A DNA stretch of 64,000 nucleotides from HGM04593 sp045631205 (GTDB lineage Bacteria; Bacteroidota; Bacteroidia; Bacteroidales; Bacteroidaceae): contig JAZQUI010000031.1 of NCBI GenBank assembly GCA_045631205.1, positions 1 through 64,000 of the forward strand, in the 5' to 3' direction. Each line of letters opens with the position of its first letter. The stretch's first letter is position 1. Below the pieces are notes generated by a model that saw only the letters and a list, made by a program, of their open reading frames with translations, had not been told where the DNA came from and did no database searches. Below are positions 41,814-50,538 of this stretch, in pieces. A program made the translations under genes and the position numbers.

Positions 41814-43970
41814 ATGGCAAAAAAATGCGGTAAGTCTAAGGGAAAAATAAACAAGCAGGTGCTTGTGGATATGTTGGTTGAGTTTTTTAACCGTCACGAT
41901 GGTGAGCAGGCAAGTTCTAAAGAAATTTTCAAGGAGTTGGGGCTTACCTCTTCGTCGGCTCGTACGTTGTGTGTGAGCATACTCGATGACCTGGTTTTCG
42001 ACGGTTATCTTGTGGAGCCGGCTTTCCGTAGATACCAGTTGGCGAACAGTGCTTCGTCGATGTTGGGAACATTCAAGCGCAATAATCACGGATACAACAT
42101 GTTCTACCCCGACGACGAGAGTGAGCCGGTGATGGTGTCGGAACGCAACTCGGCGCACGCGCTCACCGACGACTATGTGCGTGTGGCACTCTTTGCCCGT
42201 CGACGCGGTCGCGGTCGTGAGGGTGAAGTTGTTGAGGTGTTGAAACGTGCACACGATACTTTTGTAGGTGAACTGCACGTTGAAAAGCACTATGCCTTTC
42301 TGCTTACCGACGACCGCTCCATGCCTTGCGATATATTCATACCTCGCGACCTTTTGAAAGGCGGTAGAAACGGCGACAAGGCTATCGTGAAGATGCTTGA
42401 ATGGCCGCTTGACAGCAAGAACCCTGTGGGCAAGGTTGTGGATATTCTAGGTAAGGTGGGTGAGAACGATGCCGAAATGAACGCTATTCTTGCCGAGTAT
42501 GGCTTGCCCTATATATACCCTGCAGCGGTGGAGCAGGCTGCCGAGAAACTCGCCGTGGGCATCACCCCCGAGGAGATAGCACAGCGCGAGGATTTCCGTG
42601 GTGTAACAACCTTTACAATAGACCCGGATGATGCAAAGGACTTCGACGATGCGCTCTCAATACGCTCCCTCTCCGACAGTGAGTGGGAGATTGGTGTTCA
42701 CATCGCCGACGTATCGTATTATGTTACCGAGGGTAGCATCATAGACAAAGAGGCTTACAAGCGTGCCACATCGATATATCTTGTTGACCGCACCATACCA
42801 ATGCTTCCCGAGCGTTTGTGTAACTTCCTTTGCTCTTTGCGTCCCAACGAGGATAAACTTGCCTACTCGGTTATATTCACAATGAACGATAAGGCCGAGG
42901 TAAAGAACTTCCGTATCGCACGTACTGTGATAAACAGCGACCGTCGTTTCTGCTACGACGAGGTGCAGGAGATTATAACCAAAGGAGAGGGAGAGTTTTT
43001 TACTGAGATAAGCAAACTGAACTCTCTTGCACAGATTATGCGCACCAAGAGATTTGCAGCCGGAGCGATAGATTTTCAACAGGCCGAAGTGCATTTCCGT
43101 CTCGACGAGAAGGGTAAACCTTTGTCGGTATATTTCAGCGACAGCAACGAGTCGCACCAGCTCATTGAGGAGTTTATGTTGCTTGCAAACCGCACTGTAG
43201 CCGAAAAGATCGGCCGCCGAGTGCCGGGCAACACTCCAAAGACTTTTGTCTATCGAATACACGACCAACCCAACCCCGAAAAACTTGCTATGCTCTCCAA
43301 TTTTGTGAGCAAGTTGGGCTACAAGATGCGTAGCGGTTCAGGCCGCACAACATCGGCATCGGCAATGAACAACCTGCTCAAAGAGGTACACGGTACCAAA
43401 GAGCAGAATGTGATAGAACAAATTTCGGTGCGTACAATGCAGAAGGCACGCTATTCTACCGAGAACATAGGTCACTATGGTCTTGCATTCCGTTACTACA
43501 CGCACTTCACTTCGCCCATTCGTCGTTACCCCGACTTGCTTGTGCATCGTCTCCTTACCCGCTATCTGTTGCAGGGGGCACGTTCGGCAAGCCTTCCCAA
43601 GTACGATGATTTCTGTGAGCATTGTTCGGCGCAGGAACAGGTTGCTGCAAATGCCGAGCGCGCGAGCATCAAGTACAAGCAGGTGGAGTTTATGAGCGAG
43701 CACATTGGCGATGAGTTCGACGCTGTGATAAGCGGTGTTACCGAGTGGGGCTTCTATGCCGAAATAAACGAGAATAAGTGCGAGGGTATGGTTCCGTTGC
43801 GTACATTGCAGGACGATTACTACGAGTTTGACGATGCCAATTACTGCCTTGTGGGGCGTCGCAAGCACAAGCGTTACACCATTGGTGATGCAGTACGCAT
43901 ACGCATTGCGCGTGCCAACCTTGACCGCAAGCAACTCGATTTTGAGCTTGTGGCTCACTATGTCGATTAG
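41814..43970 (+). CDS. rnr: Ribonuclease R
   Basis: The 718-residue 3'-to-5' exoribonuclease of the RNB family degrades structured RNA. An N-terminal winged-helix/cold-shock region is followed by the RNB catalytic domain with FTIDPDDAKDFDDALSI, whose aspartates bind magnesium. The ARYSTENIGHYGLAFRYYTH motif and a C-terminal S1 domain (EWGFYAEINENKCEGMVPL) complete it. Length and domain order are normal. Confidence 0.96.
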   Translation: MAKKCGKSKGKINKQVLVDMLVEFFNRHDGEQASSKEIFKELGLTSSSARTLCVSILDDLVFDGYLVEPAFRRYQLANSASSMLGTFKRNNHGYNMFYPDDESEPVMVSERNSAHALTDDYVRVALFARRRGRGREGEVVEVLKRAHDTFVGELHVEKHYAFLLTDDRSMPCDIFIPRDLLKGGRNGDKAIVKMLEWPLDSKNPVGKVVDILGKVGENDAEMNAILAEYGLPYIYPAAVEQAAEKLAVGITPEEIAQREDFRGVTTFTIDPDDAKDFDDALSIRSLSDSEWEIGVHIADVSYYVTEGSIIDKEAYKRATSIYLVDRTIPMLPERLCNFLCSLRPNEDKLAYSVIFTMNDKAEVKNFRIARTVINSDRRFCYDEVQEIITKGEGEFFTEISKLNSLAQIMRTKRFAAGAIDFQQAEVHFRLDEKGKPLSVYFSDSNESHQLIEEFMLLANRTVAEKIGRRVPGNTPKTFVYRIHDQPNPEKLAMLSNFVSKLGYKMRSGSGRTTSASAMNNLLKEVHGTKEQNVIEQISVRTMQKARYSTENIGHYGLAFRYYTHFTSPIRRYPDLLVHRLLTRYLLQGARSASLPKYDDFCEHCSAQEQVAANAERASIKYKQVEFMSEHIGDEFDAVISGVTEWGFYAEINENKCEGMVPLRTLQDDYYEFDDANYCLVGRRKHKRYTIGDAVRIRIARANLDRKQLDFELVAHYVD

Positions 43971-44029
43971 TTAACGGGTTTCAAATTCATTTCAGTTTTA
44001 TTCCCTTTCTTTACAAAAACGTAAAAACC

Positions 44030-44707
44030 ATGAAACTGCTGATAATAGAGGACGATGCGTCGTTGAGCGAGATTATGTCGCGTGCTTTGCGTGGAGAGGG
44101 CTATGTGGTGGAGACTGCTGCCACTCTCTTCGAAGCTGAAGATAAAATAGCCGGGTACAGTTACGATTGTATTCTGCTCGATATTATGTTGCCCGACGGC
44201 AATGGTCTTAAATTGCTTGAACATATAAAGTTGCTCGACAAGGGTGACAGAGTGATAATAATTTCGGCGCGCGATTCCATTGATGACAAGGTGGCGGGTC
44301 TCGACCTTGGAGCCGACGATTACCTTGCCAAGCCTTTTTATATGGCCGAACTTTCGGCGCGAATAAAGAGCGTGTTGCGTCGTGGCAATGGTGCGGTAAC
44401 GCAACAGATGTCGAGTGGGAACATTGCACTTAACCTGCAAAGCCGCACTGTTGCGGTGGCCGGTTGCAATGTGCCTCTGCTCAAGAAAGAGTTCGATATT
44501 TTGCTCTATTTTATGCAACGTCCGGGGCACATCGTTGACAAGGCTGTGCTTGCCGAGGCTGTCTGGGGTGACCATATAGATGCAGTGGATAACTTCCAGT
44601 TCATATATGCGCAGATAAAGAATTTGAGAAAGAAACTTACCGAGGCCGGTGCAACGGCGAATATCAAGGCGGTCTATGGCTTCGGGTATAAATTTGCCGA
44701 GGTATGA
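44030..44707 (+). CDS. Two-component response regulator, OmpR family
   Basis: The 225-residue protein has a receiver domain with the acidic pair at residues 8-9, phospho-acceptor Asp51 (ILLDIMLPDGNG) and the lysine of LAKPF. A C-terminal winged-helix DNA-binding domain (HIVDKAVLAEAVWG, GFGYKF) follows. The stop codon overlaps the start of the sensor kinase (ATGA), so the two are translated together. Its target may include the PepSY-like gene at 46175. Confidence 0.95.
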   Translation: MKLLIIEDDASLSEIMSRALRGEGYVVETAATLFEAEDKIAGYSYDCILLDIMLPDGNGLKLLEHIKLLDKGDRVIIISARDSIDDKVAGLDLGADDYLAKPFYMAELSARIKSVLRRGNGAVTQQMSSGNIALNLQSRTVAVAGCNVPLLKKEFDILLYFMQRPGHIVDKAVLAEAVWGDHIDAVDNFQFIYAQIKNLRKKLTEAGATANIKAVYGFGYKFAEV

Positions 44708-45966
44708 AACTTCTCTATAGTATAATATGGCGTATGGCAGTGGCTCTTCTGCCCATTCTCGCCCTTTGGTCGGTGGTGTTCTACTTCTCTATGGTGGAGG
44801 AGATAAATGATGAAACTGACGATAGCCTTGAAGGGTATGCCGAACTTATAATACGCCGTGCTCTTGCAGGTGTTGAACTTCCTACTCCCGGCGATGGCAG
44901 CAACAATAGTTACACGCTTGAACTGTTGGGCGATGCTGCACTCACACCTGCTTCGATGGCCTATAGCGACTCGCTTGTCTATATTCACGAAAAGCGCGAG
45001 ACAGAACCTGCGCGTGTGCTCACAGCTCATTTTCACGATGCTCTGGGGCAGGCCTATCGTCTTGTGGTTACAATGCCCACATTCGAGCGTGCCGACCTGC
45101 TATTGTCGGTCTTTTGGCACATACTTTCTCTCTATTTGGTGGTTGTACTCACTGTGTTCATTGCTACCATTCTGGTATTCAAGCGCAGTATGCGCCCTCT
45201 TTACCGTTTGCTTGCGTGGCTCGACAAATATACCCCCGGAAAGGGAGTGAAAGGGTTTCCTGCATCGTCGTCGGTTGTGGAGTTTGATAAGTTGCTATAT
45301 AGTGCAAAGAGTACCATAGCGCGTGCCGAAAGCTATTTTGAGCAGCAAAAGGAATTTTTGGGCAATGCTTCACACGAGTTGCAGACTCCATTGGCTGTTA
45401 TTGGCAATCGTATAGAATGGTTGATGAACAATACAGAGTTGAGCGAAGAACAGGCTATGGAACTTTATAAAATGCAACAATCCCTGCGTCGTCTTGTGCG
45501 CCTTAATCGCACGTTGCTTCTGCTCACAAAAATCGATAACGGTCAGTTCCCGGATGCCGTGGATGTGAATATTGCTGAAATTTTACGTTCCGAGGCTGAA
45601 ACATATTCTGAAATCTATGCCGATCGTGGTTTGGAATGTCGCATAGATGCTTCTCGTCATCTTGTGGTACGTATGAACGAGGAACTGGCTCTGATACTTG
45701 TGACCAACCTTGTGAAAAATGCATTTCTTCACTCTCCTGGTGGTGCTTGTGTTGAGTGTGTGGTAACCGAAAACAGTGTTGTTGTGTCGAACAACGGCGA
45801 TGCTCCGCTCGACGAGCAACGCCTTTTTGACCGCTTTTACAAAGCCGGCAAGAGTGGCAATACCGGGCTTGGTCTTGCGCTTGTAGGTGCTGTTGTGCGT
45901 TATTATGGTTACAAGGTGCATTACTCCTTTGCCGCAGGCAATCATCGTTTCGAGGTTGTTTTTTAG
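44704..45966 (+). CDS. Sensor histidine kinase
   Basis: The 420-residue protein has membrane segments at about 10-28 and 136-160 with a periplasmic sensor region between them. A HAMP-like linker comes next, then a HisKA domain with His224 in NASHELQTPLAVI. The ATP-binding domain holds NLVKNAFLHSPGG and SGNTGLGLALVG. It is the partner of the upstream response regulator. The signal is unknown. A terminator at 45992-46018 follows. Confidence 0.95.
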   Translation: MKLLYSIIWRMAVALLPILALWSVVFYFSMVEEINDETDDSLEGYAELIIRRALAGVELPTPGDGSNNSYTLELLGDAALTPASMAYSDSLVYIHEKRETEPARVLTAHFHDALGQAYRLVVTMPTFERADLLLSVFWHILSLYLVVVLTVFIATILVFKRSMRPLYRLLAWLDKYTPGKGVKGFPASSSVVEFDKLLYSAKSTIARAESYFEQQKEFLGNASHELQTPLAVIGNRIEWLMNNTELSEEQAMELYKMQQSLRRLVRLNRTLLLLTKIDNGQFPDAVDVNIAEILRSEAETYSEIYADRGLECRIDASRHLVVRMNEELALILVTNLVKNAFLHSPGGACVECVVTENSVVVSNNGDAPLDEQRLFDRFYKAGKSGNTGLGLALVGAVVRYYGYKVHYSFAAGNHRFEVVF

Positions 45967-45991
45967 CCTGGTTGCCCAAACTTATATATAG

Positions 45992-46018
45992 AAAAAATCC
46001 TCTTCGGGGGATTTTTTT
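45992..46018 (+). terminator. Terminator after the two-component genes
   Basis: AAAAATCCTC and GGGGATTTTT arms flank a short TTCG-type loop, with T at the 3' end. It follows the kinase stop by 26 bases. Confidence 0.8.
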
Positions 46019-46174
46019 GTTTTTAGCATAATTTTTTTTTCAAAAAAACGAAAATTTCAATTTCATTTCAGAATCGCATATAATATTTGCATCGTAAACA
46101 GAGTGGAAGAGATAAACAACACCACCTGTTTAAGCGTTAAATAAAATAAGTATAACTGAATTAAATTTGAATTT

Positions 46175-46615
46175 ATGAAAAAGATTTTATTTGTATTGGC
46201 TGCGATTTTTTCATTCGGAGTTTTGAACGTAAGTGCCGACAACGACAAAATTATTACAAAAGAGATGTTGCCTGCTAACGCACAGAGTTTTATTAACACA
46301 TACTTCGCTGGTTTTAAAATTTCCTACGCTAAACTTGAAAGAGATTTCCGTGAGCACTCTTATGAAGTGGTGTTCACCGATGGTGCAAAACTTGAATTCA
46401 CACGCAAAGGTGAATGGAAGGATGTCGATTGCCGTTACAGCGAGGTACCCACGCTAATAGTACCCGATGCGATAAAAGAGTTTGTAAAGGCGCACTATCC
46501 CGATGCCAAGATTCTGAAGATTGAGCGCGATGCCAATGATTATGAAGTGAAACTATCTAATCGTTTGGAGCTTACTTTCAACAAAAGATTCCAGATAATT
46601 GATATAGATAATTGA
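46175..46615 (+). CDS. Periplasmic PepSY-like protein
   Basis: The 146-residue product has a signal peptide (KKILFVLAAIFSFGVLNVSA). Two PepSY-like repeats follow: LPANAQSFINTYFAGFKISYA, with YEVVFTDGAKLEFTRKGEWKDVDC, then VPDAIKEFVKAHYPDAKILK, with YEVKLSNRLELTFNK. This family of exported proteins is common in Bacteroidales and lacks a known activity; relatives act as inhibitors or sensors in the periplasm. It lies directly downstream of a two-component system, a frequent arrangement, and may report to or be controlled by it. Confidence 0.82.
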   Translation: MKKILFVLAAIFSFGVLNVSADNDKIITKEMLPANAQSFINTYFAGFKISYAKLERDFREHSYEVVFTDGAKLEFTRKGEWKDVDCRYSEVPTLIVPDAIKEFVKAHYPDAKILKIERDANDYEVKLSNRLELTFNKRFQIIDIDN

Positions 46616-46651
46616 ATTAGGTTTGTGAATTTATCATAGTTTTTGAGTGTT

Positions 46652-46682
46652 TCCCCCGTGCTGTTTGGTGCGGGGGATTTTT
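46652..46682 (+). terminator. Terminator after the PepSY-like gene
   Basis: TCCCCCG (46652-46658) pairs with CGGGGGA (46671-46677), followed by TTTTT. Confidence 0.8.
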
Positions 46683-46756
46683 CTTCTGCTTTTTGCCGTA
46701 GAGTACTAAAATTTGCATAATTTATTTTGTATTGCACTTGCTTTGCGTTAACTTTG

Positions 46757-46764
46757 TATCTTAC
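46757..46764 (+). promoter_or_regulatory. Possible -7 box for metF-holB-ricT-gldH
   Basis: TATCTTAC partly matches the -7 consensus, 54 bases upstream of the metF start. Confidence 0.3.
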
Positions 46765-46818
46765 ACGGTGTGTAGGCTTTTGTGCCATACAGGCAGTTGT
46801 TTTAACCGATTTTGATAT

Positions 46819-47766
46819 ATGAGAGTAATAGACAGTATAAATTCCAGCGACAAAACAGCCTTCTCTTTTGAAGTGTTGCCACCTGTAAAAGGTACGGGCA
46901 AGGAAAAGCTCTTTGGAGACATTGAGAAGTTGATGGAATTCGACCCTAAATATATAAACATTACCACACATCACAGCGAGCCCATATACGTTGACGTGGG
47001 TAACGGAATGTTCCGTCGTGGCTCAATACGCCGTCGTCCCGGTACGGTGGCGGTGGCAACGGCTATAAACCATCGTTTCGGGGTGCCAGTGGTGCCTCAC
47101 ATCCTTTGCAATGGCTATTCATTGGAGGAGACTGAATATGTGCTTATAGACCTGCAATTATCGGGCATAACCGATATTCTTGTGTTGCGTGGTGACAAGT
47201 GTAAAGGTGAGAGTGCGACACAATGTAATTCGCACAAGCACGCAATAGACCTTTTGCGTCAGGTGAACCGTTTCAACGAAGGTTATTTCATTGATGGAAC
47301 ACCTATGAAGGAGCGCGGCGAGTGTTTCTCTTGCGGCGTTGCCTGCTATCCCGAAAAACACGAGGAGGCTCCCAATATGGAAAGCGACCTAATGGTGCTT
47401 AAACAAAAAGCCGACGAGGGTGCAGAGTACGCGGTTACACAGATGTTCTTCGACAACAAAAAGTTCTTTGAATTTGTTGAGCGAGCTCGTGCGATGGGTA
47501 TCACAATTCCCATTATCCCAGGTATAAAACCAATGCACCGTCTTTCGCAGTTGAATGTCCTTCCCAAGACATTCCGTGTCGATTTGCCCGAGGAACTTGT
47601 AGCTGCCATGTTGCAGTGCAAGGATGATGCCGCTGCTGCGCAAGTGGGGCGTGAATGGGCTGTGGCGCAGTGCCGTGAGCTTATGGCAAAAGGTGTGCCG
47701 AGTATTCATTTTTACACCATAAACGCGGTGGAAAGCGTTTGTGAGATTGCAAAAACTATTTATTGA
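46819..47766 (+). CDS. metF: 5,10-methylenetetrahydrofolate reductase
   Basis: The 315-residue FAD enzyme makes 5-methyl-tetrahydrofolate for methionine synthesis. FSFEVLPPVKGTGKEKLF near the N-terminus, ILVLRGDK in the middle and EYAVTQMFFDNKKFFEF are diagnostic. Its stop overlaps the holB start by one base (TGATG). The operon mixes one-carbon metabolism with replication and envelope genes. Confidence 0.96.
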   Translation: MRVIDSINSSDKTAFSFEVLPPVKGTGKEKLFGDIEKLMEFDPKYINITTHHSEPIYVDVGNGMFRRGSIRRRPGTVAVATAINHRFGVPVVPHILCNGYSLEETEYVLIDLQLSGITDILVLRGDKCKGESATQCNSHKHAIDLLRQVNRFNEGYFIDGTPMKERGECFSCGVACYPEKHEEAPNMESDLMVLKQKADEGAEYAVTQMFFDNKKFFEFVERARAMGITIPIIPGIKPMHRLSQLNVLPKTFRVDLPEELVAAMLQCKDDAAAAQVGREWAVAQCRELMAKGVPSIHFYTINAVESVCEIAKTIY

Positions 47767-48908
47767 TGGCGTTTTCTTTCGGTGACATAATAGGGCAGGA
47801 GAAGGTGACAGAGTTGTTGCGCCGTTCGGTCGATGAAAACCGTTTGGCTCACGCTTTACTCTTGACCGGTCCTCGTGGTAACGGCAAACTTGCAATAGCC
47901 GTTGCACTCGCACGTTATCTTCTCTGTGGCAACAAACACGGCGGTGAGGCTTGCGGCTTGTGTCCCACTTGTATAAAAGTTGACAAACTCATACACAGTG
48001 ATTTGCACTTTGTGTTCCCTGTTAAAAAGAAGAAAAGCAGTGGTTCCGACTCGGCGCCTATAAGTGACGATTACATTGCCGAATGGCGCGAATTGCTTAT
48101 AAAGAATCCATATTTCAGCTATGATGCCTGGTTGCAGAAACTCGATGTTGAAAATCAGCAACCAATGATTTATGAGCGCGAAAGTGCAGAGATTTTACAT
48201 AAACTCTCCATGCACGCACGCGAGGGTGGCTGGAAAGTGGTAATAATATGGCTGCCCGAAAAAATGAAGGAGGCAGGCTCCAATAAATTGTTGAAGATTA
48301 TTGAGGAACCGCCTGCCGACACACTGTTTATTCTTGTTTCGGAGGAGCCCGACCTGATAATACCTACAATATTGAGCCGTACCCAGCGTGTCGATGTTCC
48401 TCGTATTGTGCAAGAGGATATGCAGCATGCGCTCATTGCCCGCTACGGCCTTACACCCGAAGATGCGGCGCGTATAGCACAGCAGTGTGGCGGTAGTGTG
48501 GAGAAAGCCGAAGAGCTGTTGTCGCTCGACGAAGAGAAAACTCTTTATCTGGAACTTTTTGCGCAGATGATGCGTGCTGCGTATGCCCGTAACATACAGG
48601 AGATGAAGGGGTGGAGCGAGCGTGTGGCTGCTATGGGCCGCGAGCGTCAGAAACGCTTGCTGGAGTATTGCCAGCGTATGATACGCGAGAATTTTATTAT
48701 GAACTTCAAACGCGACGAGATGGTTTTCCTCTCGGCCGACGAGCGTAACTTCTCGGTGCGTTTTTCACCCTTTGTGAACGAACGCAATATATTCGGCATT
48801 ATGGAGGAACTTTCCGAGGCGCAACGACATATAGAACAGAATGTAAATGCAAAAATGGTCTTCTTCGACACCGCGTTGAGAATGATTGTTTGGATAAAAA
48901 ACCGTTAA
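47766..48908 (+). CDS. holB: DNA polymerase III subunit delta prime
   Basis: The start was set at the ATG at 47766; a TTG three bases upstream is less likely. The 380-residue clamp-loader subunit begins SFGDIIGQEKVTELLRRSVD. The Walker A equivalent reads GPRGNGKLA, lacking the Thr/Ser after Lys, so ATP binding is probably absent, as expected of delta prime. A zinc-like Cys cluster (CGLCPTC) and KLLKIIEEPPADTLFILVSE follow. It abuts ricT. Confidence 0.9.
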   Translation: MAFSFGDIIGQEKVTELLRRSVDENRLAHALLLTGPRGNGKLAIAVALARYLLCGNKHGGEACGLCPTCIKVDKLIHSDLHFVFPVKKKKSSGSDSAPISDDYIAEWRELLIKNPYFSYDAWLQKLDVENQQPMIYERESAEILHKLSMHAREGGWKVVIIWLPEKMKEAGSNKLLKIIEEPPADTLFILVSEEPDLIIPTILSRTQRVDVPRIVQEDMQHALIARYGLTPEDAARIAQQCGGSVEKAEELLSLDEEKTLYLELFAQMMRAAYARNIQEMKGWSERVAAMGRERQKRLLEYCQRMIRENFIMNFKRDEMVFLSADERNFSVRFSPFVNERNIFGIMEELSEAQRHIEQNVNAKMVFFDTALRMIVWIKNR

Positions 48909-50069
48909 ATGGATAAATTGAAATATAAAGAGAATAACCATTGTGCAGGTATCTGCTGCGAGGGTTGTGGCAAAATGGATGCTCCGCTCAACACCTTTGA
49001 TTGGTTGGCCGGTGTGCCTGGAAACGAGGAATATACCGACATCGTTGAGGTGCAGTTCAAGAACACCCGCAAGGGGTATTACAAGAACAGCAACAACCTG
49101 CCGTTGCAGAAGGGTGATGTGGTGGCCGTGGAGGCTACTCCCGGTCACGATATAGGCACGGTTACTATGACCGGCCGTCTTGTTCTTCTGCAGCTTAAGA
49201 AAACACGCCTTACTCCCGAGAGTGAGTTCAAACGCATATACCGCAAGGCAAAGCCTGTGGATATGGAAAAATATGAGGAGGCAAAGGCACGTGAGCACGA
49301 TACAATGATACGCTCTCGTCAGATTGCCAAGGACCTCAATCTCGATATGAAGATTGGTGATGTGGAGTACCAAGGCGATGGACAGAAGGCTATCTTCTAC
49401 TATATTGCCGATAATCGTGTCGATTTCCGCCAACTCATCAAGGTGCTTGCCGATACATTCAAGATAAAGATTGAGATGAAGCAGATTGGTGCGCGCCAGG
49501 AGGCCGGTCGCATAGGTGGCATAGGCCCTTGCGGTCGTGAACTTTGTTGTGCTACATTTACCACAAACTTTATTTCTGTATCAACTTCGGCAGCCCGTTT
49601 CCAGGATATTTCGCTTAACCCGCAGAAGCTGGCTGGTCAGTGTGCAAAACTCAAATGTTGTCTTAACTATGAGGTAGATGCCTATGTTGAGGCTTCACGT
49701 GCATTCCCTTCGCGCGACATAGAGCTTGAAACTGCCGATGGTACATATTATTTCTTCAAGGCCGACATTTTGCGCGGAGAGGTAACATACTCTACCGACA
49801 AGCATATTCCCGCCAACCTTGTTACCATAACAGCACGCAGAGCGCACACGGTAATCGAGATGAACAAGCGCGGTGAGCGCCCCGCAACTCTCGATGCTTC
49901 GGGTGCAAACGAGCCTAAGCGTCCTGTGGATTTGTTGGAGCAGGAGAATATTAACCGTTTCGACAATGCAGGCAAGAACAAGAAACGCAAGAAAGGGCAC
50001 GGCGGCAAGCGTCACGGTAATGAAAATCGCGGCAATGGCAAAGGCGAGAAATCTCAAAAAAGCGAGTAA
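48909..50069 (+). CDS. ricT: PSP1-domain protein, RicT-like
   Basis: The 386-residue protein contains a PSP1 C-terminal-type domain with the cysteine motifs CGRELCCATF and CAKLKCC, plus an N-terminal CCEGCGKMD. In Bacillus RicT (YaaT) belongs to a complex carrying iron-sulfur clusters that affects RNA processing, and yaaT sits next to holB there too. The last 60 residues are a low-complexity Lys/Gly/Asn tail. It starts immediately after the holB stop. The role in Bacteroidota is not established. Confidence 0.85.
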   Translation: MDKLKYKENNHCAGICCEGCGKMDAPLNTFDWLAGVPGNEEYTDIVEVQFKNTRKGYYKNSNNLPLQKGDVVAVEATPGHDIGTVTMTGRLVLLQLKKTRLTPESEFKRIYRKAKPVDMEKYEEAKAREHDTMIRSRQIAKDLNLDMKIGDVEYQGDGQKAIFYYIADNRVDFRQLIKVLADTFKIKIEMKQIGARQEAGRIGGIGPCGRELCCATFTTNFISVSTSAARFQDISLNPQKLAGQCAKLKCCLNYEVDAYVEASRAFPSRDIELETADGTYYFFKADILRGEVTYSTDKHIPANLVTITARRAHTVIEMNKRGERPATLDASGANEPKRPVDLLEQENINRFDNAGKNKKRKKGHGGKRHGNENRGNGKGEKSQKSE

Positions 50070-50538
50070 TCACTTTTGGCTTTTTGCGCTTTTGCTTGCA
50101 ATGGCTGTTGGCGGTTGCTCTCTCTCACACGACTATCGTTCTACAGGCGGTGTGTGGCATAAAAGTGATACGCTTTTCTTCGGTCATCACATAGAGACCG
50201 AAGTGGATAACCCTGTTGATATTTTCGCCGGCATACGTTATAGCGCAGCTTATCCCTACAAAGATTTGTGGCTTCAAATAGATGTTGTTGCCGGCGACAG
50301 CCTTGTTTCGCGCGACAGCATTTGCTGTGATATATACGATGAGAATGGCCGTAGGAACGGCACAACGGCCGGAATCCTTTATCAGGAGGAGTACTTTGTA
50401 TCGTCAAAGGATATTCCTTCCTACCAACCATTTGATATACGTATTACCCACCTGATGGGCGATACTCTGTTGCAAGGGATTTACGATGTGGGTATCAGGC
50501 TCGTGCCTCGCGGTCGGCATCTACCCTCAGAAAGGTAA
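50020..50538 (+). CDS. gldH: Gliding motility lipoprotein GldH
   Basis: The start is at 50020 or 50035, both overlapping the end of ricT; the former gives 172 residues. A hydrophobic segment ends in the lipobox AVGGC. The mature part holds WHKSDTLFFGHHIETEVDNP, FAGIRYSAAYPYKDLWLQID and MGDTLLQGIYDVGI, matching GldH. GldH is needed for gliding in Flavobacterium, but many non-gliding Bacteroidales retain it, so its role here is probably in the envelope. Its 3' end overlaps rodA by 44 bases. Confidence 0.85.
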   Translation: MKIAAMAKARNLKKASNHFWLFALLLAMAVGGCSLSHDYRSTGGVWHKSDTLFFGHHIETEVDNPVDIFAGIRYSAAYPYKDLWLQIDVVAGDSLVSRDSICCDIYDENGRRNGTTAGILYQEEYFVSSKDIPSYQPFDIRITHLMGDTLLQGIYDVGIRLVPRGRHLPSER

